The translations under genes were made by a program, and so were the position numbers. Below, one piece after another: positions 5,742 to 12,050 of a stretch of 12,050 bases of DNA. The notes under the pieces were generated by a model. That model saw only the letters and a list, made by a program, of their open reading frames with translations. It was not told the DNA's origin and made no database searches. Positions within the stretch are counted from its first letter, which is position 1, and every line of letters starts with the position of its first letter. Source of the stretch: Fusobacteriaceae bacterium (lineage in GTDB: Bacteria; Fusobacteriota; Fusobacteriia; Fusobacteriales; Fusobacteriaceae); NCBI GenBank assembly GCA_016938425.1, contig JAFGUR010000257.1:1-12050 (forward strand). The letters are read 5' to 3'.

Positions 5742-8057
5742 TTGAAAAAATTAAAAATATTATTTTTTTTAAGTGCATTAATTTTGAGCTCTTGTAAAAA
5801 TTTAGAAACGGATATAGATAGAGTAGCTCCACCTTTAAAATCTGCTAAAGGGGATGGATATATATTCAGAAATTATATATCTTATGATAAGAGCTATGAA
5901 TTGGTAGAAGGCAATAATATTAAAATTATTTTAAAAGTAAAAAATGAAGATATTGAAAAAATAGATATAATAGCTAATTCTAAAAAATATAAAACAGAAT
6001 CTATTGGAAGTATTGGAGAATATGAATATTTTGAAGGTAAAATTCCGAATAAGGAAGAAATGAATTTTTATTTTGAGATTAGTGATGGAAATTTAACATA
6101 TTATTTTGGTGAACAAGGAACTTTTAATAAAAAAGAAATAGAACCTTTAAAATATATAGGAAATTTAAATAAACAGTTAAATAGCGAATCAAAATTATGG
6201 TATAAAGTGAATATAGATACTTTCTATAATGGTCAGATAGAAAATGATCCTATTTTTAATGAGTATGGACCTGAAAGCTTTTCTGAACCTAACGATGTAA
6301 GAATTAAAGAGTTAGTAGATAACTGGGGAACTCAAGAAGTAAAGAAGATTTTAGGTCAATTTGAAGTATCAAATTGGAGAGAAAATTTTAATAAAAAATC
6401 ACAGTGGGAAAAGAAAGCTGAAAGTGTATATGGACAAGAATCAGAAAATACTAAAAGATATGGTGGAGATTTTAAAGGTTTATTGGCAAAAAAAGATTAT
6501 TTTAAAGAAATGAAAATAAATATATTGTGGATAAGCTCTCCTTTTTATTCTTATTCAAATAGTAAAGAAGATATTATTGATTATAAACATATAAGTCCTG
6601 ATTATGGAACTTTTTATACAAGTAATAAAAGTGAATTCAAAATATTAAATTCTGGGGAAAATATTGAAAATACAAATTCAGATGAATATTTTGTAGAATT
6701 TTTGAAAGAATTTCACAAAGAAAATGTAAAAGTAGTAAGCGATATTGTTTTAGATTATGTATCTTATAGATTTTTGCCTTTTCAAGATATATTGAAAAAT
6801 GGGAAAGAATCTAAATATTGGGATTGGTTTAATATAAAAGAAAGTTCAAAAGAATATTTATATAATGGGACTTCTGATGAGGGAGTAATTATAAAAAATG
6901 GAGAAAGATATAGAAATTCTTTTGTAAAAGTTCATCAGAATTTATCAAAGGAAGAAATTCAAGAAATACAAAATTGGAATAGGAATCACATGGATTATGA
7001 TAGCTTTGGAGCAAATAGAGAAATAGTAAAGTTAAATCTTAAAAATAAAGATGTTCAAAATTATTTGAAGGAATCAGCTAAAAAATGGCTTGATTTAGGC
7101 TTAGATGGATATGTAATAAAAATAAGAGATACAAGTAATGATGATTTTTATAAAGATTTTGAAGAAGATTTAAATAAAGATAATAAGTATATTTTTAAAT
7201 ATGATATGATCGATAACAGAAATACAAAGCTAGATAAAAAGGAGATTTTGAATTATGAGTTTGTAGATTCTTTTCAAAAATTTTATAGTTCAACAACAGG
7301 ATTTAAAAGTGAGGATTTATACACTAGCATATATTTAGAAAATAGAAATATTAATGCAGTGACTTTTATAGAAGGAACAGATATTGATAGATTAAATTCT
7401 AGTATGATAAATGGAGAAAGAGAAGTTGATACAAATAATAAGCAAACTTTTAACTATAAAGGGATAGATCCTAGTATTATTAATCCTAATGTACCTAACT
7501 TGTATAAACAGGCAATAGCATTAGAATTCTTTTTATCTGGAGATAAGAGTATTTATTATGGGAGCGAAAAATTTATGTGGGGTGGAGATATTCCACATAA
7601 TAAAAAACCTATGATATGGGATGAGTATGTTCCATATTACCAAGAAAGTGATTATATTTCAAAATATAAAGATTATAAAAACTTGTTAGATGGAAAAGTT
7701 TTATTTGATGAAGTAGAAGGAACTATTAAGTATACAGTTAAAGGTTCAAAAGATATTGAAGATTTTTATAGAAAAATTATTAATATAAGCATTGATAATA
7801 AGGAAATTTTACATAAGGGAACATTAAATAAATTAAAAGCAGCAGATAATGTATTGATTATTTCTAAAGAATTTGATGGAAATATGATTATTTTAGCTAT
7901 AAATAGAAGTGGAAAGGAAGAAAAAATAATTATTGAAACAGGTAGAGGTAAAAATTTAGTTAATGTATTAAATGGAGAAAAGAAAGACATTTTAAATAGA
8001 GAAGCAGAAATAGTAATTCCTGCTTATGGGACTTTAATATATAAGAAAAATAAATAA
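5742..8057 (+). CDS. Lipoprotein with GH13 alpha-amylase fold, probably inactive
   Basis: The product has 771 residues. The TTG start at 5742 is preceded by AAAAGGAG (5728-5735). A lipoprotein signal peptide covers residues 1-17, with lipobox LSSC and Cys18 as the lipidated residue, so it is anchored to a membrane face. About 30-140 looks like a beta-sandwich module. The GH13 barrel runs about 235-640: GGDFKGLLAKKDYFKEMKIN (from 241), ISPDYGTFY, and a late IYYGSEKFMWGGDIPHNKKP (from about 604). A C-terminal beta domain follows. The four GH13 catalytic regions are recognisable but altered: region I DIVLDY (334-339; usual DxVxNH), region II GYVIKI (456-461; usual GFRxDx, nucleophile Asp replaced by Lys460), region III YIFKYD (483-488; usual V-G-E, acid Glu replaced by Tyr487), region IV FIEGTD (542-547; usual FxxNHD, only Asp547 kept). 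It may therefore bind glycans or be structural rather than hydrolyse alpha-glucans. It appears to be transcribed alone. Confidence 0.88.
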   Translation: MKKLKILFFLSALILSSCKNLETDIDRVAPPLKSAKGDGYIFRNYISYDKSYELVEGNNIKIILKVKNEDIEKIDIIANSKKYKTESIGSIGEYEYFEGKIPNKEEMNFYFEISDGNLTYYFGEQGTFNKKEIEPLKYIGNLNKQLNSESKLWYKVNIDTFYNGQIENDPIFNEYGPESFSEPNDVRIKELVDNWGTQEVKKILGQFEVSNWRENFNKKSQWEKKAESVYGQESENTKRYGGDFKGLLAKKDYFKEMKINILWISSPFYSYSNSKEDIIDYKHISPDYGTFYTSNKSEFKILNSGENIENTNSDEYFVEFLKEFHKENVKVVSDIVLDYVSYRFLPFQDILKNGKESKYWDWFNIKESSKEYLYNGTSDEGVIIKNGERYRNSFVKVHQNLSKEEIQEIQNWNRNHMDYDSFGANREIVKLNLKNKDVQNYLKESAKKWLDLGLDGYVIKIRDTSNDDFYKDFEEDLNKDNKYIFKYDMIDNRNTKLDKKEILNYEFVDSFQKFYSSTTGFKSEDLYTSIYLENRNINAVTFIEGTDIDRLNSSMINGEREVDTNNKQTFNYKGIDPSIINPNVPNLYKQAIALEFFLSGDKSIYYGSEKFMWGGDIPHNKKPMIWDEYVPYYQESDYISKYKDYKNLLDGKVLFDEVEGTIKYTVKGSKDIEDFYRKIINISIDNKEILHKGTLNKLKAADNVLIISKEFDGNMIILAINRSGKEEKIIIETGRGKNLVNVLNGEKKDILNREAEIVIPAYGTLIYKKNK

Positions 8058-8058
8058 A

Positions 8059-8082
8059 AAAGCTATCCGAAAGGATAGCTTT
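8059..8082. terminator. Bidirectional terminator between lipoprotein and transporter genes
   Basis: The 10-bp stem AAAGCTATCC/GGATAGCTTT (8059-8068 with 8073-8082) has a GAAA tetraloop. On the - strand the stem is followed by a run TTTTTTATTTATTT, so it is a strong terminator for the transporter gene, whose stop codon (8081-8083) overlaps the stem. On the + strand the T tract is short. Confidence 0.85.
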
Positions 8083-8806
8083 ATGCATTTTCTAATTCCA
8101 TATTTCTTTGAGTTTTAGAATCTTTTTTTGTATGCATTGTTGTAGCAAGATATACAAAAGGTGTATCAGCTATCGACAATATAGTCTTGAAAATAAATGT
8201 AGTTATAAAAATTTGAAGAATATTTTCTTTAGGCATTGTTCCCCAAAAAGCAACTACAGAAAAAATTCCGTTGTCAATAATTTGACTTACAATGGTAGAA
8301 GCATTATTTCTAATCCAAAGGTATTTTTTACCTGCAAATTTTCTTTTCCAAATTTCAAAAGCCCAGATATCATGTGTTTGAGACACTAAAAATGCTAACA
8401 AACTAGCAAATGCAAGTCTCGGCATTACAGAAAAAATAGATTTTACATGGTTAAATGATTCTTCAGAAAAAGCATCTCCTAAAGGAGTGTATAACAAAGA
8501 AAAATTCATTAAAATAGTTGTGGTAATAAGGGCAAAAAAGCCAATGGCAACAGCTTTAGTAGCATCTTTTTTACCGTACTTTTCTGAAATAATATCAGTA
8601 GCAAGGAAGTTTGAGGAATAAACAACATTTCCTAAAGTTCCAACAAGTCCAAAGATGGATACGCTAACAAGTACTTGTATATTTGCTAAAATAGTAGCAA
8701 TTGGAATCCAAATAAAAAGTCCCAATTTACCAAATAAACGATATGAAAGCAGTAATATCCCAAATGTCAAAAATACTTCAATAATCAATAAAATTTCGTT
8801 ACTCAT
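8081..8806 (-). CDS. yhhQ: Queuosine precursor transporter, YhhQ family
   Basis: This is a polytopic inner-membrane protein of 241 residues. YhhQ (DUF165) members take up queuosine precursors such as preQ0/preQ1 for modification of the tRNA wobble base. About six hydrophobic segments are visible. Family motifs include GNVVYSSNFLATDIISEKYGK (about 59-79) after the second or third segment, SQTHDIWAFEIWKRK (about 142-156) and IVSQIIDNGIFSVVAFWG (about 172-189). ATG at 8806 has GGGAGG (8812-8817) five bases upstream. A preQ1-I riboswitch and a sigma-70 promoter lie directly ahead, which strongly supports the substrate assignment. The gene is alone in its transcript and ends in the shared terminator at 8059-8082. 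The last 20 residues are polar and probably cytoplasmic. Confidence 0.92.
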   Translation of the reverse strand: MSNEILLIIEVFLTFGILLLSYRLFGKLGLFIWIPIATILANIQVLVSVSIFGLVGTLGNVVYSSNFLATDIISEKYGKKDATKAVAIGFFALITTTILMNFSLLYTPLGDAFSEESFNHVKSIFSVMPRLAFASLLAFLVSQTHDIWAFEIWKRKFAGKKYLWIRNNASTIVSQIIDNGIFSVVAFWGTMPKENILQIFITTFIFKTILSIADTPFVYLATTMHTKKDSKTQRNMELENA

Positions 8807-8845
8807 GTTAACCTCCCAAAAAAATATAGCAACAAAAAAAGAGCC

Positions 8846-8887
8846 CTAGTTTTAATTAAAGACAGGATGGTGCTACTGAACTGTCTT
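8846..8887 (-). ncRNA. preQ1-I riboswitch
   Basis: Reading the - strand, stem P1 AAGACAG (8887-8881) pairs with CTGTCTT (8865-8859) around the loop TTCAGTAGCACCATC, followed by an A-rich tail AATTAAAACTAG. This matches the preQ1-I layout: stem, UUC..AGC..ACC loop, stem, A-rich tail ending in CUA. TAG in the loop (8875-8873) can pair with CTA in the tail (8849-8847) to form the H-type pseudoknot. A T7 run follows at 8834-8840. AGCACC in the loop might pair with GGGCT (8846-8842) as a competing hairpin, so control by transcription termination is possible; I could not settle this. The gene controlled is the YhhQ transporter 40 bases further on. Confidence 0.85.
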
Positions 8888-8914
8888 AAAAAATAATCAT
8901 TTGATTATTTTTTA
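8887..8914. other. AT-rich hairpin upstream of the preQ1 aptamer
   Basis: TAAAAAATAATCA (8887-8899) pairs perfectly with TGATTATTTTTTA (8902-8914), 13 pairs with a 2-base loop. It lies in the transporter leader between promoter and aptamer. It might help aptamer folding or act as an additional 5' stabiliser; function is not visible from sequence. Confidence 0.5.
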
Positions 8915-8936
8915 GGGATATTTTATTGCAGATTTA

Positions 8937-8965
8937 ATTATATGAAAAAAAATAGATTTAGTCAA
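8937..8965 (-). promoter_or_regulatory. Sigma-70 promoter of the YhhQ transporter gene
   Basis: On the - strand, TTGACT (8965-8960) and TATAAT (8942-8937) are separated by 17 bases. Expected start is about 8930, giving a leader that holds the AT hairpin and the preQ1 aptamer. Confidence 0.8.
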
Positions 8966-8970
8966 GAAGT

Positions 8971-8999
8971 TTGAAAAAAAGTATTTTTTTTAGTATAAT
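8971..8999 (+). promoter_or_regulatory. Sigma-70 promoter of the membrane-anchored Lys/Glu-rich protein
   Basis: TTGAAA (8971-8976) and TATAAT (8994-8999) have a 17-base spacer. The start would be near 9006, right at the GGGGTG ribosome binding site, so the leader is only about 13 bases long. This promoter is back to back with the transporter promoter, their -35 boxes lying 5 bases apart. Confidence 0.7.
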
Positions 9000-9018
9000 G
9001 TTCTGGGGTGATTTAAAA

Positions 9019-9660
9019 TTGAAGAAATACATACTATTAGGAATCGGGATAGGAATTATACTTACAAATTCAGTTTATATTTGGTATCCTAAAAAGGAAA
9101 AAGATATTAATCAAATAGTCGAGAAAGAAGTTCAAACAAGATTAAAGAAAATTCAAGATATGGAAAAAGTAAATGCTCAAATTGAAAAAGTAGGGGCAGA
9201 GGTTACAAGTGAAGTAGCTATAGAAAAGACAAAGGATATGACAGAAGGTATTTTTTTTGGTAAAGAAAATAGTAATAAAGCTAACTATTATATATATTTT
9301 AGCAAAAACAAAAAATCAGATAGTTTTGAGAAAATTCAAGATAAAGTAAAAAATATAATTGATACAAAAGTTGAAAAACTTGGAGATGAGTATTATTTGT
9401 TGTCAAAAACACCATTTAGTATAGGAAAAGTAAATGATATTTATGAATACATTTACAAGGAATATAATATAAAAGTTTCTAAGCTGTCTAAAAGTCAGAT
9501 AGAATCTTTAAACAAGGTAGAAGAAGAGAAAAAAGTAGAGAAAAAAACAAAAAAAGTAGAAAAAGTAGAAAAAGTAAAGGAAACAAAAAAAGAAACAAAA
9601 AAGGAAGTGAAAAAAGAGTCTGCTGAGATAATACAAGAATCAGAGATGCCCAAAGAATAA
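9019..9660 (+). CDS. Membrane-anchored Lys/Glu-rich protein, unknown function
   Basis: The product has 213 residues. I choose TTG at 9019 because GGGGTGA (9005-9011) sits 7 bases ahead; the in-frame TTG at 8971 coincides with the -35 box and cannot be transcribed from this promoter. Residues 4-22 form one hydrophobic segment (start MKKYILLGIGIGIILTNSVY), a signal anchor or uncleaved signal with no lipobox. About 30-75 is a charged helix, probably coiled coil. About 75-155 could be a small folded domain (GIFFGKENSNKANYYIYFSK; DEYYLLSKTPFSIGKVNDIY). About 167-205 is a run of Lys/Glu-rich repeats (KKVEK, KETKK type), likely disordered. I do not recognise a family. The position between the transporter and a 55-residue gene gives no functional hint. 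Its stop is 2 bases from the stop of the convergent small gene. Confidence 0.8.
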   Translation: MKKYILLGIGIGIILTNSVYIWYPKKEKDINQIVEKEVQTRLKKIQDMEKVNAQIEKVGAEVTSEVAIEKTKDMTEGIFFGKENSNKANYYIYFSKNKKSDSFEKIQDKVKNIIDTKVEKLGDEYYLLSKTPFSIGKVNDIYEYIYKEYNIKVSKLSKSQIESLNKVEEEKKVEKKTKKVEKVEKVKETKKETKKEVKKESAEIIQESEMPKE

Positions 9661-9662
9661 AA

Positions 9663-9830
9663 TTAGAAACGGTATTCTTTAGCAACTCTAACTTCTTTAA
9701 TTAGTTCTGCAAGCATTTCCCATTCATAAACATAAGTCATATCTAAGGGGTGAACTTGCATTTCTTTTTCAAGTACTTCAAGCTGTTCTAAATAAAATTC
9801 TTCATAAAGAGAGTATTTATTCATGAACAT
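9663..9830 (-). CDS. Small acidic protein of 55 residues, unknown function
   Basis: On the - strand an ideal AAGGAGG (9844-9838) lies 7 bases before ATG 9830 (MFMNKYSLYEEFYLEQ...). A second ATG at 9824 is two codons inside. The protein ends with VRVAKEYRF and has no membrane segment or signal; it is rich in Glu, Leu, Tyr and Met, and looks mainly helical. It fills the gap between the stop of the Lys/Glu-rich protein and the leader of the outer-membrane protein, and is convergent with the former with 2 bases between stop codons and no terminator between them. I know no family. The strong ribosome binding site and complete frame support a real gene; no clear promoter was identified in the AT-rich stretch 9845-9960. 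Confidence 0.75.
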   Translation of the reverse strand: MFMNKYSLYEEFYLEQLEVLEKEMQVHPLDMTYVYEWEMLAELIKEVRVAKEYRF

Positions 9831-9901
9831 TTTAAAACCTCCTTAATAAATGGTTTTGTAAAATTATTTTCTAAATAAATAAAAAAAATCCTTTATTTTT
9901 T

Positions 9902-9932
9902 TTGAGAAAAATTCGATAATTAAAAATATAAG
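9902..9932 (+). promoter_or_regulatory. Possible promoter of the outer-membrane protein gene
   Basis: TTGAGA (9902-9907) and TATAAG (9927-9932) lie upstream with a 19-base spacer, which is longer than ideal. This is the best candidate seen in an AT-rich region where chance matches are common. Confidence 0.35.
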
Positions 9933-9986
9933 TAAAAAAGCTTAATTTATTAAGAGTGAAAGCTTTAGAGAAGTGTAGGAGGAAAC

Positions 9987-10511
9987 ATGAAAAAATTAAT
10001 TATTTTATTTATTTTTAGTTTAAATGCCTTTGCAAATTATTACCTAGATTTGGCAATTAGACCTTCAGCTAATTTTAATTCAAATCTGGATAAATTGGAA
10101 TTAAAAAATAATACAATTAACCCATCTTTAGGAGCTGAACTGGGAGCAAATTTTGGTTACATAACAGTTGGTGGAGGAATTGAGTTAAATATGCCTTTAA
10201 GTTTTGATGGAGGAACAGCAGGAACTACTGGAGAGATTCAAAATATGCCTTACTATGCGTATGGAAGGTTAAATGTATTTCCTGTAGTATTTAAGCCTTA
10301 TTTGGTATATAAAGTTGGAATTAATAAAGTTTATAATTATACAGGATTTGGTAGTGGGGTAGAAGATGGAACATTTTGGGCTATAGGATTTGGAATGGAT
10401 GTATATAATTTTTTAGGTGAAGTTACTTATAAAAATTATCAAATGGATGTAAATGGTAAAGATGAGAATTTATCACAGTTTCAAATTAGTTTAGGTGTAA
10501 AAGTATTTTAG
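9987..10511 (+). CDS. Small outer-membrane beta-barrel protein
   Basis: The product has 174 residues. A signal peptide covers 1-16 (MKKLIILFIFSLNAFA, cut before NYYLDL). The mature part alternates hydrophobic and polar residues with Gly and aromatic residues, and ends in LGVKVF, a C-terminal Phe strand typical of proteins inserted by the BAM machinery. About eight strands can be guessed, e.g. AELGANFGYITVGGGIEL and AYGRLNVFPVVFKPYLVYKV, so an OmpA/OmpX-like eight-stranded barrel is likely. AGGAGGA (9977-9983) precedes ATG 9987. The gene has its own leader and a bidirectional terminator after it, so it is transcribed alone. Function (adhesin, pore or structural) cannot be told. It supports an organism with an outer membrane. 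Confidence 0.85.
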   Translation: MKKLIILFIFSLNAFANYYLDLAIRPSANFNSNLDKLELKNNTINPSLGAELGANFGYITVGGGIELNMPLSFDGGTAGTTGEIQNMPYYAYGRLNVFPVVFKPYLVYKVGINKVYNYTGFGSGVEDGTFWAIGFGMDVYNFLGEVTYKNYQMDVNGKDENLSQFQISLGVKVF

Positions 10512-10522
10512 AAATATAATTT

Positions 10523-10554
10523 AAAAAGCTCTTAATATTTTTTAAGAGCTTTTT
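10523..10554. terminator. Bidirectional terminator between outer-membrane protein and coaX
   Basis: The 13-bp perfect stem AAAAAGCTCTTAA (10523-10535) with TTAAGAGCTTTTT (10542-10554) has a 6-base loop. T tracts flank it in both directions, and it lies between two convergent stop codons (10509-10511 and 10557-10559). Confidence 0.88.
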
Positions 10555-10556
10555 AT

Positions 10557-11327
10557 TTAATTTTTATTCATTTTATAAAGTAAAAATAGTCCATCAGTTG
10601 CAAGATTTGGTAAATATTTATCAATTTCTTTTAGCTCATTTGCAATATTTTCTCCAACTCCACCAGTTGCAATGACATATATATCAGGAAGAATTTCTTT
10701 TACTTTACAGATGATTTCTCTGATTTGTCCAATGTATCCATAAAAGATACCAGCTTGAATTTGTTCTACAGTATTAGTTCCTAGAATACTTTCTGGTTTT
10801 TGAAATTCAACTTTTGGAAGCTGAGCTGTTTTACCAAAAAGAGAATGAATAGACATATTTACTCCTGGTAAAATTCCACCACCAATATAAACTTTATTTT
10901 TAAGCACTTCATAGGTTGTGGCAGTTCCAAAATCAAAAATAAGTAAATTTTTATCTTCAAATAAACTAATAGCTTTAGTGATATCTGTAATTCTATCAGC
11001 ACCAAAATTATTTGTAATTAGGTGAGGTGCAAATGTAAAAGGTAAATTTAGATGAAGCCCTACCATTAAAGGTTTTACTTTAAAGTATTTTTTGCAAAGA
11101 TATTCAAAAATAACATTTATATTTGGAACAACAGAAGAAATAATAATATCTTCAATGGTTGTAATATCAATCTTATTAAAGTCAGCAATATTTTTTATAT
11201 ATGAAAATAATTGGTCTTCAGTTATATTATTTTCTGTAGCAATTCTAAAATTAGTTAAAAGAACACCCTTTGAAGAATATATCCCTGTAACTATATGGGT
11301 ATTTCCGATATCAAATGTTAAAATCAT
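10557..11327 (-). CDS. coaX: Type III pantothenate kinase
   Basis: CoaX phosphorylates pantothenate with ATP in the first step of coenzyme A synthesis, in the cytoplasm. The protein has 256 residues, a normal length for the family. It shows the ASKHA-fold phosphate motif DIGNTHIVTG (6-15), the GADR motif (about 108-111) with the catalytic-site Asp, DFGTATTYEV (about 131-140) and a late ATGGVGENI (about 220-228). The GGGILPGV segment is also typical. All expected key residues appear to be present. AGGAGG (11338-11333) stands 5 bases before the ATG at 11327. It has its own promoter and terminator and is divergent from tmcAL, from which it is separated by the second copy of the dispersed repeat. 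Confidence 0.96.
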   Translation of the reverse strand: MILTFDIGNTHIVTGIYSSKGVLLTNFRIATENNITEDQLFSYIKNIADFNKIDITTIEDIIISSVVPNINVIFEYLCKKYFKVKPLMVGLHLNLPFTFAPHLITNNFGADRITDITKAISLFEDKNLLIFDFGTATTYEVLKNKVYIGGGILPGVNMSIHSLFGKTAQLPKVEFQKPESILGTNTVEQIQAGIFYGYIGQIREIICKVKEILPDIYVIATGGVGENIANELKEIDKYLPNLATDGLFLLYKMNKN

Positions 11328-11358
11328 TTTTTCCTCCTAATACTTGGCAATGAAACTA

Positions 11359-11387
11359 ATTATATACCTATTTTTTTAAAACTTCAA
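11359..11387 (-). promoter_or_regulatory. Sigma-70 promoter of coaX
   Basis: On the - strand, TTGAAG (11387-11382) and TATAAT (11364-11359) are separated by 17 bases. Start is expected near 11352, about 25 bases before the coaX start codon. Confidence 0.75.
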
Positions 11388-11404
11388 TAAAAAAAAGAAA
11401 GGAC

Positions 11405-11433
11405 TTATTTTTGTTAAGGAAAAATTGTATAAT
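11405..11433 (+). promoter_or_regulatory. Possible promoter of tmcAL, upstream of the repeat
   Basis: TATAAT at 11428-11433 is perfect, but the -35 at 11405-11410 (TTATTT) is weak at 17-base spacing. If used, transcription starts near 11440 and the whole repeat copy 2 becomes part of the tmcAL leader RNA. Confidence 0.45.
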
Positions 11434-11449
11434 TGAGTAAATAATTAGT

Positions 11450-11697
11450 TAGTTGCAAAACTAAAAATTATCTGTATATGGTTAAAAATAATATCAAACA
11501 ATATTTTTATTGTTTTAATGAGACTTAGGCTTTTAAGCCTGTAGTCGAATTATGGAGTGGCGAGGACTAACCCCTTACCGTAGGCTCGGGCTACGCCCTG
11601 ATTCCTCACCCTTTTCCCACTATAGGTGGGGGGAATGTATGAAAACAAAGTTTTTTATATAAGTAAAATCAAATTGTTGAAATTTTGCATTAAACTA
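11450..11697 (+). mobile_element. Dispersed structured repeat, copy 2 (MITE-like)
   Basis: The second copy of the element at 1936-2168, in the same orientation. The ends carry near-matching inverted repeats TTGCAAAA (11453-11460) and TTTTGCAT (11683-11690). A 28-base block (11533-11560) is identical to 2020-2047. Hairpins: AGGCTT/AAGCCT (11527-11540), GGGC-TAC-GCCC (11588-11598), CCCAC/GTGGG (11616-11630), and an imperfect stem around GAAAAC-AAA-GTTTTT (11641-11655). The stretch 11565-11630 differs strongly from copy 1 in sequence and length but keeps the same hairpins. No protein is encoded. No target duplication is evident here. It lies between the coaX promoter and tmcAL. Confidence 0.7.
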
Positions 11698-11725
11698 AAG
11701 TAAATAATATATAGGAGAATAAATA

Positions 11726-12050
11726 ATGAAAGCATGTGGAATTATTGTGGAATATAATCCTTTTCATAATGGACATAAATATCATTTAGAAAAAGCAAGG
11801 GAGTTAACAGGGGCAGAAGTAGTTATCGCGTGTATGTCAGGAAATTTTTTACAAAGAGGAGAACCTTCTTTATTTAATAAATGGGTAAAAACAGAAATGG
11901 CATTATTAAATGGAGTTGATTTAGTTGTGGAACTTCCTACTTTTTATTCTAATGATTCAGCAGAATTTTTTGCGAAAGGGAGTATAAGAATTTTAGATTT
12001 ATTAAAAGTAGACAATATAGTTTTTGGGAGCGAAGTTGATAATATAAATA
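11726..12050 (+). CDS. tmcAL: tRNA(Met) cytidine acetate ligase, 3'-truncated by window edge
   Basis: TmcAL (older name YlbM, nucleotidyltransferase-like DUF795) forms N4-acetylcytidine at the wobble position of elongator tRNA-Met from acetate and ATP in many low-GC bacteria. The 108 codons seen carry the N-terminal nucleotidyltransferase part: GIIVEYNPFHNGHKYHL (5-21) with the HxGH ATP-binding motif (HNGH, 14-17), then ACMSGNFLQRGEPSLFNKW (about 38-56) and a later VVELPTFYSNDSAEFFAKGS, IVFGSE. All are typical and intact. AGGAG (11713-11717) stands 8 bases before ATG 11726. The rest of the gene, including the tRNA-binding part, lies beyond the window. Confidence 0.95.
   Translation, partial: MKACGIIVEYNPFHNGHKYHLEKARELTGAEVVIACMSGNFLQRGEPSLFNKWVKTEMALLNGVDLVVELPTFYSNDSAEFFAKGSIRILDLLKVDNIVFGSEVDNIN

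Noticed and set aside
5742..8057. Ordinary secreted alpha-amylase
   Set aside because: The nucleophile Asp, the acid Glu and both region I and IV His residues are all replaced.
8108..8389. Open frame on the + strand within the transporter gene
   Set aside because: Lies wholly in the confidently identified YhhQ gene, has no SD and a composition unlike a real protein.
8971..9018. Upstream TTG start for the Lys/Glu-rich protein
   Set aside because: It coincides with the -35 box of the likely promoter and has no ribosome binding site; TTG 9019 has GGGGTGA.

Overview
The window is strongly AT-rich, uses GGAGG-type ribosome binding sites with several TTG starts, and encodes both a lipoprotein and an outer-membrane beta-barrel. 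This points to a low-GC bacterium with two membranes. Gene style (outer-membrane protein, coaX, tmcAL, preQ1-controlled YhhQ transporter) fits Fusobacteriota best, but this is an inference. Flagellar genes would be unusual there, and Brachyspira-like or clostridia-like relatives are not excluded.

Left part (1-5635), flagellar filament genes on the + strand: the 3' part of one flagellin; a second complete flagellin behind a structured leader with two CsrA-like sites; an intergenic stretch with a terminator and two copies (one complete, one partial) of a dispersed structured repeat; then a sigma-28-type promoter driving flaG, fliD and a 201-residue gene of unknown function in the place where fliS often lies. 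These encode the filament (flagellins), filament cap (FliD), a filament-length or cap accessory (FlaG) and possibly a chaperone. A hairpin terminator closes the operon, and a perfect-consensus sigma-70 promoter runs straight into it.

Middle (5636-9860): a large lipoprotein with an alpha-amylase (GH13) fold whose catalytic residues all appear to be replaced; a convergent queuosine-precursor transporter of the YhhQ family on the - strand, preceded by its own promoter and a preQ1-I riboswitch; a divergent membrane-anchored Lys/Glu-rich protein; and a 55-residue gene on the - strand with an ideal ribosome binding site.

Right part (9861-12050): a small outer-membrane beta-barrel protein; convergent coaX (pantothenate kinase, coenzyme A synthesis) on the - strand with a clear promoter; a second complete copy of the dispersed structured repeat lying in the leader of tmcAL (tRNA elongator Met wobble modification), which runs off the window end. 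Apart from the flagellar cluster the genes are functionally unrelated single units separated by bidirectional terminators.

The points most worth a second look are the dispersed repeat with base-pair-preserving differences between copies, the apparently inactive GH13 lipoprotein, the preQ1 switch, the CsrA-like flagellin leader, and the unassigned gene after fliD.
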